A DNA stretch of 64,000 nt from Brumimicrobium glaciale (GCF_004152935.1 NZ_SETE01000001.1:744001-808000), one strand, 5' to 3'. Positions 27,637 to 37,484 are shown, numbered from the stretch's first letter. Numbers and translations are program-made. The notes: generated from the sequence alone by a model not told the origin.

Positions 27637-28818
27637 ATGAGTAAGTTTGAATTAACACCAAGATATAAAGATGCTGCACATTTCAAATCCTACTGGGAAA
27701 AAGGAAATGGAAAAAACATAATTGAATGGAGTCATGCAGAAGTGAATTTTGAGAATTTTGCAAAGAAATCAGATTTGTATTATCAAGTAGATGACTTGGG
27801 AGATCAAGTAATTCAAGATTTTTATGTGAATCAACCTTTTCATGAAGTAAATCAAAAAATTGAAAACTATATACGAAATGGAATTCCCAAAGATGAAGAT
27901 GTTCCTGAAAGTGTAAAATCTTTATTTGAATTCTCTGAACAAGTTCCAGAATGGCTAGATCATAATTTGTTGAAATTAGGTGCTGAAGCTTGCATGAAAA
28001 CTGGAAGAGATGCTTTAATGTCTTTGCGAGATTATTCTTTAATGGGTGGATATGATTATGCATACCTCAATAAACCACTTGTTTTTACCGGAGCATTAAA
28101 GAAAGGAGCGCTCAAAAGACTATCTGAAACTTTAGATTTTTGGGTAAATGTGACCAGATCAAATGCTATGGAAGTTCATGCAAAAGGATATGAATTTGCC
28201 ATAAAAACACGTTTAATTCACTCTTATGCTCGTTTTCATCTCAAAAAGTATGTTAAAGATTGGGATTATGAAAAGATGGGTGAGCCTATTAATTTGTGGG
28301 ACATGACAGCGACTTCTAACGGATTCAGTTTGGTGTTACTCCATGGATTAAAAAAGTTAGGAAACACGTTTACAGAAGAAGAGGAGCTGGGAATGTTCCA
28401 TTTGTGGAAATACATTTCATATTTAATGGGGGTTCCTTTAGAACACTTGCCCGACAATAAAAAAGAAGCGACAGAAAGCTTTTATTTGTGGACATCCATT
28501 CAACCGCCTTCAGATGAGGATTCTGTTTATTTGGCACAATCGCTAGTGAAAGAGTCTTTAGAAAATCCAATTCTGCGTTACCAATACCAAAGAAATTTCC
28601 TGAATTATATTCACATTAGTAGTTCTAAGTTTCTACTAGACTCAGCAGTATTTGAAAGACTAAAACTTCCCCAAGTTTGGAATGCGAACTTTATTCCCAA
28701 GACACTGAAATTAGGAAACCGAGTGATGCAGAAATACCTTTCAAGGGAAACTCAAATCAAACGAGGAAATAAATTACAGATGCATATTTTAAAACAATAC
28801 ATAGGAATTACGAATTAA
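27637..28818 (+). CDS. oxygenase MpaB / rubber-oxygenase (DUF2236) family protein
   Basis: The 393-residue protein resembles the MpaB/Lcp catalytic domain family. The central segment (about residues 125-205) contains RDALMSLRDYSLMGGYDYAY, ETLDFWVNVTRSNAMEVHAK and KTRLIHSYARFHL; the last holds an Arg/His pair in the region that coordinates heme in Lcp-type enzymes. Known members are heme oxygenases that cleave double bonds in prenyl chains or rubber; the substrate here is unknown. No signal peptide is present. The last three codons and stop (ITN*) are formed by an AATTACGAATTAA repeat. Confidence 0.8.
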   Translation: MSKFELTPRYKDAAHFKSYWEKGNGKNIIEWSHAEVNFENFAKKSDLYYQVDDLGDQVIQDFYVNQPFHEVNQKIENYIRNGIPKDEDVPESVKSLFEFSEQVPEWLDHNLLKLGAEACMKTGRDALMSLRDYSLMGGYDYAYLNKPLVFTGALKKGALKRLSETLDFWVNVTRSNAMEVHAKGYEFAIKTRLIHSYARFHLKKYVKDWDYEKMGEPINLWDMTATSNGFSLVLLHGLKKLGNTFTEEEELGMFHLWKYISYLMGVPLEHLPDNKKEATESFYLWTSIQPPSDEDSVYLAQSLVKESLENPILRYQYQRNFLNYIHISSSKFLLDSAVFERLKLPQVWNANFIPKTLKLGNRVMQKYLSRETQIKRGNKLQMHILKQYIGITN

Positions 28819-28960
28819 ATCAATTACGAATTTTTAAATTATGCTTTTTGTATAATTTTAAAGCGCTAACTAAACAGATTTTAGATTTATATTATCTCAT
28901 TTTTGAAAGACGAAAAATCAATGAACTTTTTAAAATCGTAATTCGTAATTGACAATTCGT
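28806..28960. repeat. AATTACGAATT repeats and TTCGTAATTGACAATTCGT word
   Basis: Copies of AATTACGAATT lie at 28806-28816 and about 28822-28832; the first contains the stop codon of the MpaB-like gene. The 19-bp word at 28942-28960 is identical to 13393-13411 and overlaps the pirin stop codon (28960-28962) by one base. The two repeats fill the gap between the convergent genes. Confidence 0.75.
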
Positions 28961-29835
28961 CATTCTAATGTTCCGAATTTCCCTTCGTTAAAATCTTGAA
29001 AAGCCTCCACCAATTCTTCTCTCGTATTCATTACAAATGGTCCATGCGCTGCAATCGGTTCATTGATTGGTTCTCCACTCAAGACCAAAACTATTGTATC
29101 TTCTGTAGCTTCGATTTCAAAATGTTCACCATCTCTGTCCATTAATGCTAAATGTTCTGTTGGGATTTCTTCTTTTCCATTTACTCGAATACTACCTTCA
29201 ATTAAAAGTAAAGTTGTCGTATAATTCGCTGGGAAATTAAATTCAGCTTTTCCGCCTTTCTTCAGTTTTGCATTCATCATGTGAATAGGAGTGAAGGTAG
29301 AAGCGGTTCCTTTTACACCTTGATGTTCGCCAGCAATAACTTCTATTGTTCCTGCATTATTTGGTAATTCAACACGACTTATTTCATCGTATTGAACAGC
29401 TTGGTATTTTGGAGCTGTACTTTTGTCTTTTTTGGGAAGATTTACCCACAATTGAACCATTTGGAATATTCCACCAGTTTTACTCCATTCTTTTTCGTGA
29501 AATTCTTTATGTAAAACACCTTTTCCGGCCGTCATCCACTGAATTTCTCCTTCACCAATGATTCCACCTCCGCCACTGCTATCGTGGTGTTCAACTTTAC
29601 CTTTATAGGCAATAGTCACCGTTTCGAAACCTTTGTGCGGATGAACACCAACTCCTTTTGGTTTGTCTGCTGGTGGAAAAACATGCTTTGAATTATAATC
29701 CATCATGATAAACGGATCCATACTTTGCATATCCATTCCTTGAACTCCAGGAATGAAATTATGAACCCTAAATCCATCCCCAACAAAGTGAGGTGGATTG
29801 GGAGTTACTATAAAATCTACGTTTTTCGTTTTCAT
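28960..29835 (-). CDS. pirin family protein
   Basis: The 291-residue protein is a bicupin of the pirin family. The N-terminal cupin contains the metal-binding histidine pattern GVHPHKGFETVTIAYKGKVEHHDSSGG (from about residue 62) and the downstream GKGVLHKEFHEKE. The C-terminal pirin_C cupin follows (PIHMMNAKLKKGGKAEF). Some bacterial pirins oxidise quercetin and others modulate metabolic enzymes; the role here cannot be fixed. Expected location is the cytosol. Confidence 0.92.
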   Translation of the reverse strand: MKTKNVDFIVTPNPPHFVGDGFRVHNFIPGVQGMDMQSMDPFIMMDYNSKHVFPPADKPKGVGVHPHKGFETVTIAYKGKVEHHDSSGGGGIIGEGEIQWMTAGKGVLHKEFHEKEWSKTGGIFQMVQLWVNLPKKDKSTAPKYQAVQYDEISRVELPNNAGTIEVIAGEHQGVKGTASTFTPIHMMNAKLKKGGKAEFNFPANYTTTLLLIEGSIRVNGKEEIPTEHLALMDRDGEHFEIEATEDTIVLVLSGEPINEPIAAHGPFVMNTREELVEAFQDFNEGKFGTLE

Positions 29836-30019
29836 ACTTAAAATATAATTACTGTTTAACAGTGTTTAATTAATTGATAATTACGAATTATGAATTAGAG
29901 AAAATTCAATGATTTTTAGCTTTTCAGAAAATATAATTAGTAAGTCTCAAACTGAATAACCGAAGGTCTAAACTTTTCCATTCAGCAATCTAAAAATTCG
30001 TAATTCTTCAAAGCCCTAT

Positions 30020-30058
30020 CGCGTTAAGCATTAATAATTAAACATTAAAAATTAAATG
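30020..30058. repeat. AT-rich gene-end repeat, copy 2
   Basis: CGCGTTAAGCATTAATAATT and its continuation match the copies at 2320, 31032 and 43832. It ends 6 bases from the stop codon of the K+ channel gene. Confidence 0.65.
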
Positions 30059-30064
30059 TAAAAA

Positions 30065-30877
30065 TTAACAATCATCTTCCCGAGTATCTTCTTTAATTTT
30101 CTTTTTACCAGCTTTCAAAAGCTTAGTTTCTACCTCTTTTTTGCTTTTTTCATTCTCTAATAAGGCTTCATCTTCTATTTGTCTGGCTTTTGTCAAAGCA
30201 CTCGCTACCAAACCAGCTGGAATTGTTACAATACCAACTCCTACCATCAACATGAAAAATGTAAATATTTTTCCACCAACAGTTATGGGGTAAACATCTC
30301 CATATCCTACAGTTGTTAGGGTAACTATCGCCCACCAACCACCATGGAAGATTGAAGTGAATTTGTCTGGTTGTGCTGCATTTTCGAAGTAATATATTCC
30401 TGCAGAGGCAAGGAAAATAAAAATACCCGTCACGATAAGGAAAAGAATTACTTCCTCTCGAATTAGCTTCCAAACAATTTCAAAACGGTTGAGTGCCTTG
30501 TTGTATCGAATTAATTTAAAAGCTCTAAATATTCTGAATATTCTGAAAGCACGTAAAGCCATCAAATCGTAAGTAGCAGTTAAGAAGAACGGAAATATAG
30601 CAAGGAAATCTATAATGCCATAAAAGCTAAAAATATATTTGAAAGGATTTTTCGCAATGTATATCCTTATAATGTATTCAATCGTAAATAAAATAATGCA
30701 AACAGTTTCAATCCAAAAAAGGATGGATTGAGTTAAAGGAGAAATATTTGGTAAAGTCTCAATAGCATAAGCCGTCAAAGAAATGAAAATCAAAATTTGA
30801 ACTACATTGTCAAAAATCTTCCCCTTCTTAGTGGTATTGTCATCTACAATTTTGCGTAATACATCTTTATAAGCCAT
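30065..30877 (-). CDS. voltage-gated potassium channel (six-helix ion transporter)
   Basis: The 270-residue protein has six membrane helices. S4 is an arginine-spaced voltage sensor (LRAFRIFRIFRAFKLIRYNK, about residue 107), and the pore loop has the K+ selectivity filter TLTTVGYGDVYP (about 190). A short charged cytoplasmic tail (EKSKKEVETKLLKAGKKKIK) follows. It should form a tetrameric K+ channel in the inner membrane. It starts at an ATG giving AYKDVLRKIV, and the gene appears monocistronic. Confidence 0.93.
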   Translation of the reverse strand: MAYKDVLRKIVDDNTTKKGKIFDNVVQILIFISLTAYAIETLPNISPLTQSILFWIETVCIILFTIEYIIRIYIAKNPFKYIFSFYGIIDFLAIFPFFLTATYDLMALRAFRIFRIFRAFKLIRYNKALNRFEIVWKLIREEVILFLIVTGIFIFLASAGIYYFENAAQPDKFTSIFHGGWWAIVTLTTVGYGDVYPITVGGKIFTFFMLMVGVGIVTIPAGLVASALTKARQIEDEALLENEKSKKEVETKLLKAGKKKIKEDTREDDC

Positions 30878-31031
30878 TGAGATTTCCCTTTAGTCACTTT
30901 GAAAAGTAAAATTATATTTTATTTGTTAATAAGCGGGTTTTTGAAGAGATAAATAGGAAAGCGAAAATAATCATCCATTCTCACCTCTGAAAATTCATAA
31001 TTCATAATTCAACATTCATAATTAATTTCAC

Positions 31032-31070
31032 CGCGTTAACAATTAATTAATAATTAACCATTGACAATTA
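31032..31070. repeat. AT-rich gene-end repeat, copy 3
   Basis: CGCGTTAACAATTAATTAAT and its continuation match the copies at 2320, 30020 and 43832. It ends 4 bases from the stop codon of the pentapeptide-repeat gene. Confidence 0.65.
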
Positions 31071-31074
31071 TAAG

Positions 31075-31644
31075 TTATCCTACTTTTATCTGATATTTAT
31101 TCAACAACCCAACCACATTTTGTTGTGAAAACTGAGCGCCTTTCATTCTGTTTTTTTCTGGATCTATTGAAAGATTGATTGCTGTTCTAAAATCTGCTTT
31201 AGCCAAAGTACAGTTGGTAAAAGTGGCGCCAGTGATGTCACAATCATCAAAATCAGCAGAAGTTAAATTGCAGTCTGTGAAATCAACTTCTTGAAGTTTA
31301 CATTGCAGGAAAGAAGTTTTAACTAGCTTATTTGAGAAGAACGAAGAATGATTTAATAGACAATTATCAAATGATACTTGAAATAGGAAGTCACTGCATT
31401 CATCAAATTGAATTCCCAACATTTTACAGTTGATGAAACGAACATCTTGAAGTCCTGTTCCTCCAAGTTTTGTAGCACTTAAATTACAATCTTGAAACTC
31501 ACAGTCAACAAATCGGATGTTGGTTAAGTCAGAATTAGCGAAATTACAATTCACAAAAGTACAGACTTCGTAATCTCCTCTTTCTAAACTTTCTAATGTG
31601 AAATCTTCCTTTTCGAAAGTTGTTTCCTCTACAAAACTTGCCAT
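31075..31644 (-). CDS. pentapeptide-repeat protein
   Basis: The 189-residue protein is made almost wholly of A(D/N)Lxx-type pentapeptides (NCNFANSDLTNIRFVDCEFQ, DFTDCNLTSADFDDCDITGA), predicted to fold as a right-handed quadrilateral beta-helix. Cysteine is frequent in the repeats (about 15). Size and layout resemble Qnr/McbG-like gyrase-protecting proteins, but many such proteins have other or unknown roles, so I give no function. It is cytosolic, as no signal peptide is seen. Confidence 0.88.
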   Translation of the reverse strand: MASFVEETTFEKEDFTLESLERGDYEVCTFVNCNFANSDLTNIRFVDCEFQDCNLSATKLGGTGLQDVRFINCKMLGIQFDECSDFLFQVSFDNCLLNHSSFFSNKLVKTSFLQCKLQEVDFTDCNLTSADFDDCDITGATFTNCTLAKADFRTAINLSIDPEKNRMKGAQFSQQNVVGLLNKYQIKVG

Positions 31645-32170
31645 TTCCTTTGTTCTTTTAAGTATTCAGCAAAGATAAACCGAGAATGTGATGGAACAAA
31701 TTATAATGGCTAATTAAAAAGATTGAAGTAGAAGGAAAGACATTTGATGTGATTTGAGGATTTTTAAATCGAGATTGCTTTTAATATCCAAAAAAAAATA
31801 CCCTCCACCCAAATTATGAGCGAAGGGCAACTAAAACCAAACAACTTAATAGTGTTGATTAAACTGTCTGGATTGATTCACATCTTTAATATTTTTATCT
31901 TATTTAGTGTCCGAAAGAAAACTAAAGATTTTTAAGTCTTTGATAAGAAAATTTCAAAGACAAGGCGTTTGAAGTTTTTAATTGTCAGAAGATTAATTTT
32001 ATAAATACGATGCCCTGAGCTGTGCATAGCCTGTCGAATTAAGCCTGTCGATGGGATTGCAATTAAAAATAAGCATAACACAGTATTTGGAGTTTTCTTG
32101 CAAAGACTATTTATATCATTTTTAGTAGACGTAAAATAACATGCTTTAAGTAGACGTAAAAATCACGTTA
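31645..32170. other. intergenic region with short repeats
   Basis: No gene is seen. The word AGTAGACGTAAAA occurs at 32124-32136 and 32149-32161, 25 bases apart, just past the MscS stop codon. AGCCTGTCGA occurs twice near 32029-32050 and relates to the GACAGGCT repeat at 2104-2301. A poly-A run lies near 31791. Confidence 0.55.
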
Positions 32171-33103
32171 TTAAATCGGTTTTTCAGTTTTCACATTCAC
32201 CACAGGAATATTCACAATTTCAAATGTAGCAGATGCGAATTCCACTTTTCCTTCCAAATTGTGAAAGCGATGTTTTATTTCTTCGTTGAGTATGCTTTTC
32301 GTTGCTCTTCTTTTTTTATAATCAACAATGTAGCGCAGGTCAAGTTCTATCCAATTATCTGTTAGTGTAACCGCTAAAGTTGGATTAATTTGCGCATCTT
32401 CGATATAATATTTATGGACTACAGATTTCCATTCTTCTTGGGCTTGCCTAGCGTATTCTGAAAGATGCTTTGTGGCAATTTCAATAATTATTGACTTAGC
32501 TAATTCTACATCAGAACTATAGCGAATTGGAATTCTCACTTCATCCCAAACAAATGGAAAGTTTTGAGAATAGTTGTAAACGGGGCCTTTAAAGACAAAA
32601 GCATTACTGATTTTCACAATTCTTCCGCTGTAATTATCACTATTTACCCATTCGCCAATTTCCATCATTGTAGTGTAAATACTGTCCACATCAATGACAT
32701 CTCCTTTAATTCCGTTCAATTCTATTCTATCACCAGGTTTGTAAACTTTAGAAAGTACAATGAAAAAAGAGCCGGCAATACTCAATATAAGTTCTTGTAA
32801 AGTAATGGTAATTCCCGCAGTTAATAATCCAATGGCCAGTCCAAAGTCTTTAATACTTCCTGAAAAGAAAAAGACAGTGACAATAAGCATTAAAATATAT
32901 CCCAGAACTTCAATTCCCTTTTGGGACCTGTATCGCATGCCAACATTAGGAAGCCTTTTTTTGAGAAAACGTCTTAAAACAGTTATTAATATAAAAATAG
33001 AACCCATCCAAAGAACGTACTTACCTATTTTGACAAGAACAGGGAATTCCGTTGAAAAGTGTTTTAGTGCTTCTATAAGATCCATTCGTTTACTATTTAT
33101 CAT
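32171..33103 (-). CDS. small-conductance mechanosensitive channel (MscS family)
   Basis: The 310-residue protein has three N-terminal membrane helices (about residues 20-40, 62-85 and 88-118), then the MscS beta domain (FFIVLSKVYKPGDRIELNGIKGDVIDVDSIYTTM, about 113) and an alpha/beta C-terminal domain. It opens under membrane tension to release solutes on osmotic downshock. Residues 1 and 7 are both Met, so the start could be 18 bases downstream. It is divergent from the helicase gene. Confidence 0.88.
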   Translation of the reverse strand: MINSKRMDLIEALKHFSTEFPVLVKIGKYVLWMGSIFILITVLRRFLKKRLPNVGMRYRSQKGIEVLGYILMLIVTVFFFSGSIKDFGLAIGLLTAGITITLQELILSIAGSFFIVLSKVYKPGDRIELNGIKGDVIDVDSIYTTMMEIGEWVNSDNYSGRIVKISNAFVFKGPVYNYSQNFPFVWDEVRIPIRYSSDVELAKSIIIEIATKHLSEYARQAQEEWKSVVHKYYIEDAQINPTLAVTLTDNWIELDLRYIVDYKKRRATKSILNEEIKHRFHNLEGKVEFASATFEIVNIPVVNVKTEKPI

Positions 33104-33274
33104 TAAAGTAAATGATTTTTTTTAAATTTTAAGCAGATATTTTGATTAATCCATCATTTTTCGTCCATCCGTTCAAATTTTCAAAGATGTATGGAACTTT
33201 TGCATACGTCCGACTAATATGAAAACCATCTTTAAAAATTAACTATTTTCGTAAACGTTAATTCAAAGTAGAAT

Positions 33275-35107
33275 ATGGAAGTAGGCACAGTGATTCAGGA
33301 AATGAGAGAACTTTTGCGTTTGGAAGAAGAAGCGCAAGAAAAAAAGTGGTTTGAACAAGATGTTTCACTGAAAGATTTACGAAGAGAAGGGATCATTTTA
33401 CATCCTGTAAATATTCAAAATAAAAGCTTTGGATACACTGACCAACCTGTGATTACCGTAACTTTTCATACACCGGGCGGAGTAAATAATTCATATTATA
33501 GTCAAGGAACTCCAGTGGCATTATTTCTTCCTTCTTCAAATGAAATTTGTAACGGACAATTGCTCTCTATTTCGGATAGAAAAGCAGAAGTTTTATTGTA
33601 CACCGACGATTTTCCAGATTGGATAGATGAAAAGAATTTAGGAATTAAAAGATTGCCTGATAACCGAACTTTTCAAATGATGCACAGTGTTTTAAAGCGC
33701 ATCGATAAAGGAGAGGATAAATCGATAAAAGATCTTTTTGAATATGTTCATGGAATAAAAAAGCAAGCTGAAATCCAACCTTCTGAAAAGAAAATTAATA
33801 TTGGAGATCATCTGAATGAATTTCAATTAAAAGCTGTTGAAAATGGATTATGTGATTTGCCACTTCAGATCATTCACGGACCTCCAGGAACTGGAAAAAC
33901 AACAACAATTGTTGCGTTAATTCAGTCTTTGCGCAAACAAGGATTAAGTATTATTGCTTCGGCTCCAAGTAATGCAGCTGTGGATCATTTGGCACAACAA
34001 TTATTAAACAGCGGACTCAAAGTTTTGCGTTTGGGAAATACTGCTAAAGTGAATAAAACAGTTTGGGAACATACGCCTGAAGGAATTTTAAGTCAGGATA
34101 AATACAGCAAGCAAATAAAGAAACTAAAGATTCAAGCTGCTGAATACCGTAAAATGGCGCATCAATACAAACGAAGTTTTGGAAAGTCAGAACGTGAACA
34201 GCGCAAATTATTATTCAATGAAGTCTATGCGATTCGTGATCAAATAAAATCAATGTCAAAGCATTATTTGTCCCAATTTTTTGACGCTGCCGATGTTATT
34301 TTAGGAACACCCATTGGATTAATGGATTCGATGTTGAAAGAAAAGAAATTTGATGTGGCTTTTCTTGATGAAGCCGGACAATGCATAGAACCTTTGGCGT
34401 GGTTAGTTCTAGAAAAAGCAAATCGCGCCATTTTAAGTGGTGACCATTTACAACTTCCTCCAACAATCATAAGTGATGAAGCAGCAAGAAAAGGATTAGC
34501 TACTTCTGTTTTGGAAAGAGCAATTGATGCAGGAGTTCAAAGAGATTTGTTAGAAATTCAATACCGAATGACGCCAGAAATAGCAGGATTTTCATCAAGA
34601 TATTTCTACGAAGGAAAATTACAATCGCACGCAGCCTCGATTCCAGAATCAATGATTTTTTACGATACTGCTGGAGCAGGTTTTGATGAAAAAAGATTAG
34701 AAAATAGCAGGAGTACAGCCAATCCTGAAGAACTGAGAATTGTTGTAGAAAATGCAGATAAATGGATTGAAGAAGGCCAGACTGCTGTATTTATTTCGCC
34801 GTATTCGAGTCAAGTGGAATTAGCAAAAGCAGAACTTAAAAACATTGAAGTAAGTACAATCGATGCCTTCCAAGGTCAAGAAGCTGATGTGATAATTTTA
34901 AGCCTAGTAAGAAGCAACACCGAAGGAAAAATCGGTTTCTTATCAGATTACCGAAGAATGAACGTTGCCTTAACAAGAGCAAAAAAGAAACTCATAGTCA
35001 TTGGAGACTCCGCAACTTTAGCCAATGATAAATTCTACCGAGAATTTGTTGAATACGCCGAAGAAGTTGGAGGATATCGGAGTGTATTTGAAATAATTAC
35101 GAATTAA
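33275..35107 (+). CDS. SF1 helicase of the UPF1/IGHMBP2 type
   Basis: The 610-residue cytosolic ATPase resembles eukaryotic IGHMBP2/SMUBP-2. Motifs in order are Walker A HGPPGTGKTTTIVALIQSL (about residue 204), motif Ia ASAPSNAAVDHLAQQLL, Walker B FDVAFLDEAGQCIEP (about 363), motif III ILSGDHLQLPPT, motif IV IQYRMTPEIAGFSSRYFY, motif V STIDAFQGQEADVIILSLVRS and motif VI DYRRMNVALTRAKKKLIVIG. The substrate (DNA or RNA) is not known. The last codons and stop (ITN*) coincide with an AATTACGAATTAA repeat. Confidence 0.93.
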   Translation: MEVGTVIQEMRELLRLEEEAQEKKWFEQDVSLKDLRREGIILHPVNIQNKSFGYTDQPVITVTFHTPGGVNNSYYSQGTPVALFLPSSNEICNGQLLSISDRKAEVLLYTDDFPDWIDEKNLGIKRLPDNRTFQMMHSVLKRIDKGEDKSIKDLFEYVHGIKKQAEIQPSEKKINIGDHLNEFQLKAVENGLCDLPLQIIHGPPGTGKTTTIVALIQSLRKQGLSIIASAPSNAAVDHLAQQLLNSGLKVLRLGNTAKVNKTVWEHTPEGILSQDKYSKQIKKLKIQAAEYRKMAHQYKRSFGKSEREQRKLLFNEVYAIRDQIKSMSKHYLSQFFDAADVILGTPIGLMDSMLKEKKFDVAFLDEAGQCIEPLAWLVLEKANRAILSGDHLQLPPTIISDEAARKGLATSVLERAIDAGVQRDLLEIQYRMTPEIAGFSSRYFYEGKLQSHAASIPESMIFYDTAGAGFDEKRLENSRSTANPEELRIVVENADKWIEEGQTAVFISPYSSQVELAKAELKNIEVSTIDAFQGQEADVIILSLVRSNTEGKIGFLSDYRRMNVALTRAKKKLIVIGDSATLANDKFYREFVEYAEEVGGYRSVFEIITN

Positions 35108-35275
35108 ATAATTACGAATTTTAACCGCGGAGACGCAAAGGGAAGGCGCAAAGTTCGCAAAGTTTTTAAGCTAAAAAAGTGGAGAATAAATCCTCCACTT
35201 CAATTATAATACTCTAACCTTTTTTTTCTTCTCTGCGACTTTAGCGAAAACCTCCGCGACCTGCGCGGTTAAATT
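35095..35275. repeat. mixed repeats between helicase and E1 genes
   Basis: AATTACGAATT copies at 35095-35105 and about 35109-35119 overlap the helicase stop. ACCGCGGAGACGCAAAGG (about 35124) is answered by GACCTGCGCGGTTAA near the other end (about 35258), as inverted edges. A hairpin between them pairs AAGTGGAG (35177-35184) with CTCCACTT (35193-35200). A similar 'CGCAGAG/GCAAAG' edge pair surrounds 61610-61935. Confidence 0.7.
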
Positions 35276-37366
35276 TTAGTATTCTATCAATTCTCGAAGC
35301 GCCTCCCCAACCTTATCCGCATTCGGCAATAACGCAAACTCTAAATCACTATGCAAAGGAATAGCTGGCGTATCAATCGCTCCAACAATCGCAACTGGTG
35401 CATCTAAATACTCAAAACATTCACGCTGAATTCTTCCTGCTAATCCCAATGTGAAACTCGCTTCAATAGATTCTTCAGTCACCAATAAAACTTTACTGTG
35501 TTTTTTCGCAGCTCCATAAATCGCATCCGTATCCAATGGACTTAAAGTACGTAAATCAATGATTTCAACTGCTCCTGGATAGTTTTTCGCAGCTGCTGTA
35601 GCCCAATAAACTCCCATTCCGTAAGTAATCACAGTAACACTTTCACCACTGTCAATTTTATCCTGATCAGCTTCCTGAACTATTCTCGCTTTTCCAATAG
35701 GTATAACGTAATCACTATCTGGTTCAACAGACATTGCGCCTTCAGTTCCTTTTATTTTTGACCAATACAATCCTTTATGTTCTAAAATTAGCACTGGATT
35801 TGGGTCGTAATAAGCTGCTTTCATTAATCCTTTCAAGTCAGCTCCTGTGGAAGGATAAACCACTTTTATTCCACGAATGTTAGTCACAACGGACTCCACA
35901 CTTGAAGAATGGTAAGGTCCTCCAGAACCATAAGCGCCAATTGGAACACGAATTACTGAACTCACAGGCCATTTACCATTTGAAAGATAGTTACTGCGGC
36001 TCAATTCTGTAAACAATTGATTCAATCCAGGCCAAATATAATCGGCAAACTGAACTTCAACGATTGGTTTTAATCCAACAGCTGACATTCCAACAGTACT
36101 TCCAATAATGAAAGCTTCCATAATTGGCGTATTGAAAACGCGGTTCTCACCAAACTTTTTACCCAAAGTAGCTGCTTCTCTAAAAACACCACCTAGTCTT
36201 GCTCCAACATCTTGTCCGTACAATAAAGCTTCTGGATGTTTTTCCATTAACTCACGCACCGCAAATAAAGCGCAATCTACCATCACAGTTTTTTGCTTTC
36301 CTTTTGGCTCACGCTCACCTTTTTCTTCAGTGATTGGTGTAGGAGCAAAATAATGGTCTAATAAACTTGCTGGGTCAGGATCTTCAGCGTTAAATGCATC
36401 TTCATAAACTTGATCAACTAATTTCTTAGTTTCCGCTTCAAAGTTGATTAAATCCGCTTCGTCAATTCCAACTGATCTAGCCAGTTCTTTGATTTTTGGA
36501 TAAGGATCTCTTAAAGCATGTTCATCCAAATCATCACGGTAAAATTCCATTCGAACACCAGAAGTATGGTGACCCAATAAAGGAACTTTCGCATGAATCA
36601 AAAATGGACGACGTTCTGTTCTGATCAATTTTAATACCTTTTGAATGGTGTTGTAAGACTCTTCAAAGTCAGAACCATCGATAGAATAAACTTCAACTCC
36701 TTTAAAGCCACGGGCATAATAGGCCATGTCTTGTGCTCTGATTTCGTCTGCACTGGCTGAAATATCCCATTCGTTATCTTGTACTAAATACAAAATTGGC
36801 AATTGCTTTAAAGCGGCCATTTGAAGTGCTTCAGAAAACTCTCCTTCTGTACAAGCGGCATCACCGATTGAACAAACTGAAACTGGGTTTTCACCGTTTA
36901 AGTCTTCCGCTAATCCTTCAATTTCTTTGTATTGCATTCCCATCGCAACTCCCGTCATTGGAATGGCTTGCATTCCTGTTGCAGAAGATTGGTGTGGGAT
37001 TTTTGGCATATCCGGACGATTCAATGAAGGGTGAGAATAATAGGTTCTTCCTCCAGAAAATGGTTCGTCTTTCTTTGCAAATATGTGGAGCATTAATTCG
37101 TATGGCGTAATTCCCATACCTAATAAAATGCTGTCGTCTCTATAATAAGGAGCTACAAAATCCTGTGGCTTCAATTGCATTCCTAATGCCAACTGTATTG
37201 CCTCGTGTCCACGCGATGTCGCATGAACGTATTTACTTGTTACTTCTTTATGCGCCTCATACTTTTCGGATAGAGTTTTTGCTGTACACATCAACTCAAA
37301 TCCTTTACGCACTGTAGATTGATCAATTTTCACTGTCTTCGTTTTGGCTGTATCTGTATTTGGCAT
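35276..37366 (-). CDS. 2-oxoacid dehydrogenase E1, fused alpha and beta subunits
   Basis: This 696-residue protein joins the E1 alpha chain (residues 1 to about 345) and the E1 beta chain (about 360-696), usually separate proteins. The alpha part has the thiamine diphosphate site (GDAACTEGEF ... VQDNEWDIS, about 165-200). The beta part has LLYGQDVGARLGGVF and GAYGSGGPYHSSSVES. It should decarboxylate a 2-oxoacid, most likely branched-chain or pyruvate-like, and pass the acyl group to a lipoyl E2; E2 and E3 are not adjacent. Such fusions are common in Bacteroidota. Confidence 0.92.
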   Translation of the reverse strand: MPNTDTAKTKTVKIDQSTVRKGFELMCTAKTLSEKYEAHKEVTSKYVHATSRGHEAIQLALGMQLKPQDFVAPYYRDDSILLGMGITPYELMLHIFAKKDEPFSGGRTYYSHPSLNRPDMPKIPHQSSATGMQAIPMTGVAMGMQYKEIEGLAEDLNGENPVSVCSIGDAACTEGEFSEALQMAALKQLPILYLVQDNEWDISASADEIRAQDMAYYARGFKGVEVYSIDGSDFEESYNTIQKVLKLIRTERRPFLIHAKVPLLGHHTSGVRMEFYRDDLDEHALRDPYPKIKELARSVGIDEADLINFEAETKKLVDQVYEDAFNAEDPDPASLLDHYFAPTPITEEKGEREPKGKQKTVMVDCALFAVRELMEKHPEALLYGQDVGARLGGVFREAATLGKKFGENRVFNTPIMEAFIIGSTVGMSAVGLKPIVEVQFADYIWPGLNQLFTELSRSNYLSNGKWPVSSVIRVPIGAYGSGGPYHSSSVESVVTNIRGIKVVYPSTGADLKGLMKAAYYDPNPVLILEHKGLYWSKIKGTEGAMSVEPDSDYVIPIGKARIVQEADQDKIDSGESVTVITYGMGVYWATAAAKNYPGAVEIIDLRTLSPLDTDAIYGAAKKHSKVLLVTEESIEASFTLGLAGRIQRECFEYLDAPVAIVGAIDTPAIPLHSDLEFALLPNADKVGEALRELIEY

Positions 37367-37437
37367 ATTTCTATTTTGGATGGCTAAGATAGTGATATTT
37401 TTTTGTTTTTAAGGCATTAATTTGTGGGCATTATGTG

Positions 37438-37484
37438 GGGCGATATGTATGGGCGATTTGCAAATCGCCCCTACCTATACGCCC
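37438..37484. repeat. palindrome GGGCGATTTG/CAAATCGCCC with extended arms
   Basis: A perfect 20-bp palindrome at 37451-37470 (GGGCGATTTGCAAATCGCCC) is extended on both sides by imperfect mirrored arms (GGGCGATATGTAT left, CTACCTATACGCCC right). The stop codon of the neighbouring methyltransferase gene (TAG at 37471-37473 on the minus strand) and its last codons lie in the right arm. Confidence 0.88.

Noticed and set aside
31075-31644. Calling the pentapeptide-repeat protein a quinolone-resistance (Qnr) gene
   Set aside because: The repeat pattern alone does not identify Qnr, and many pentapeptide proteins have other roles.
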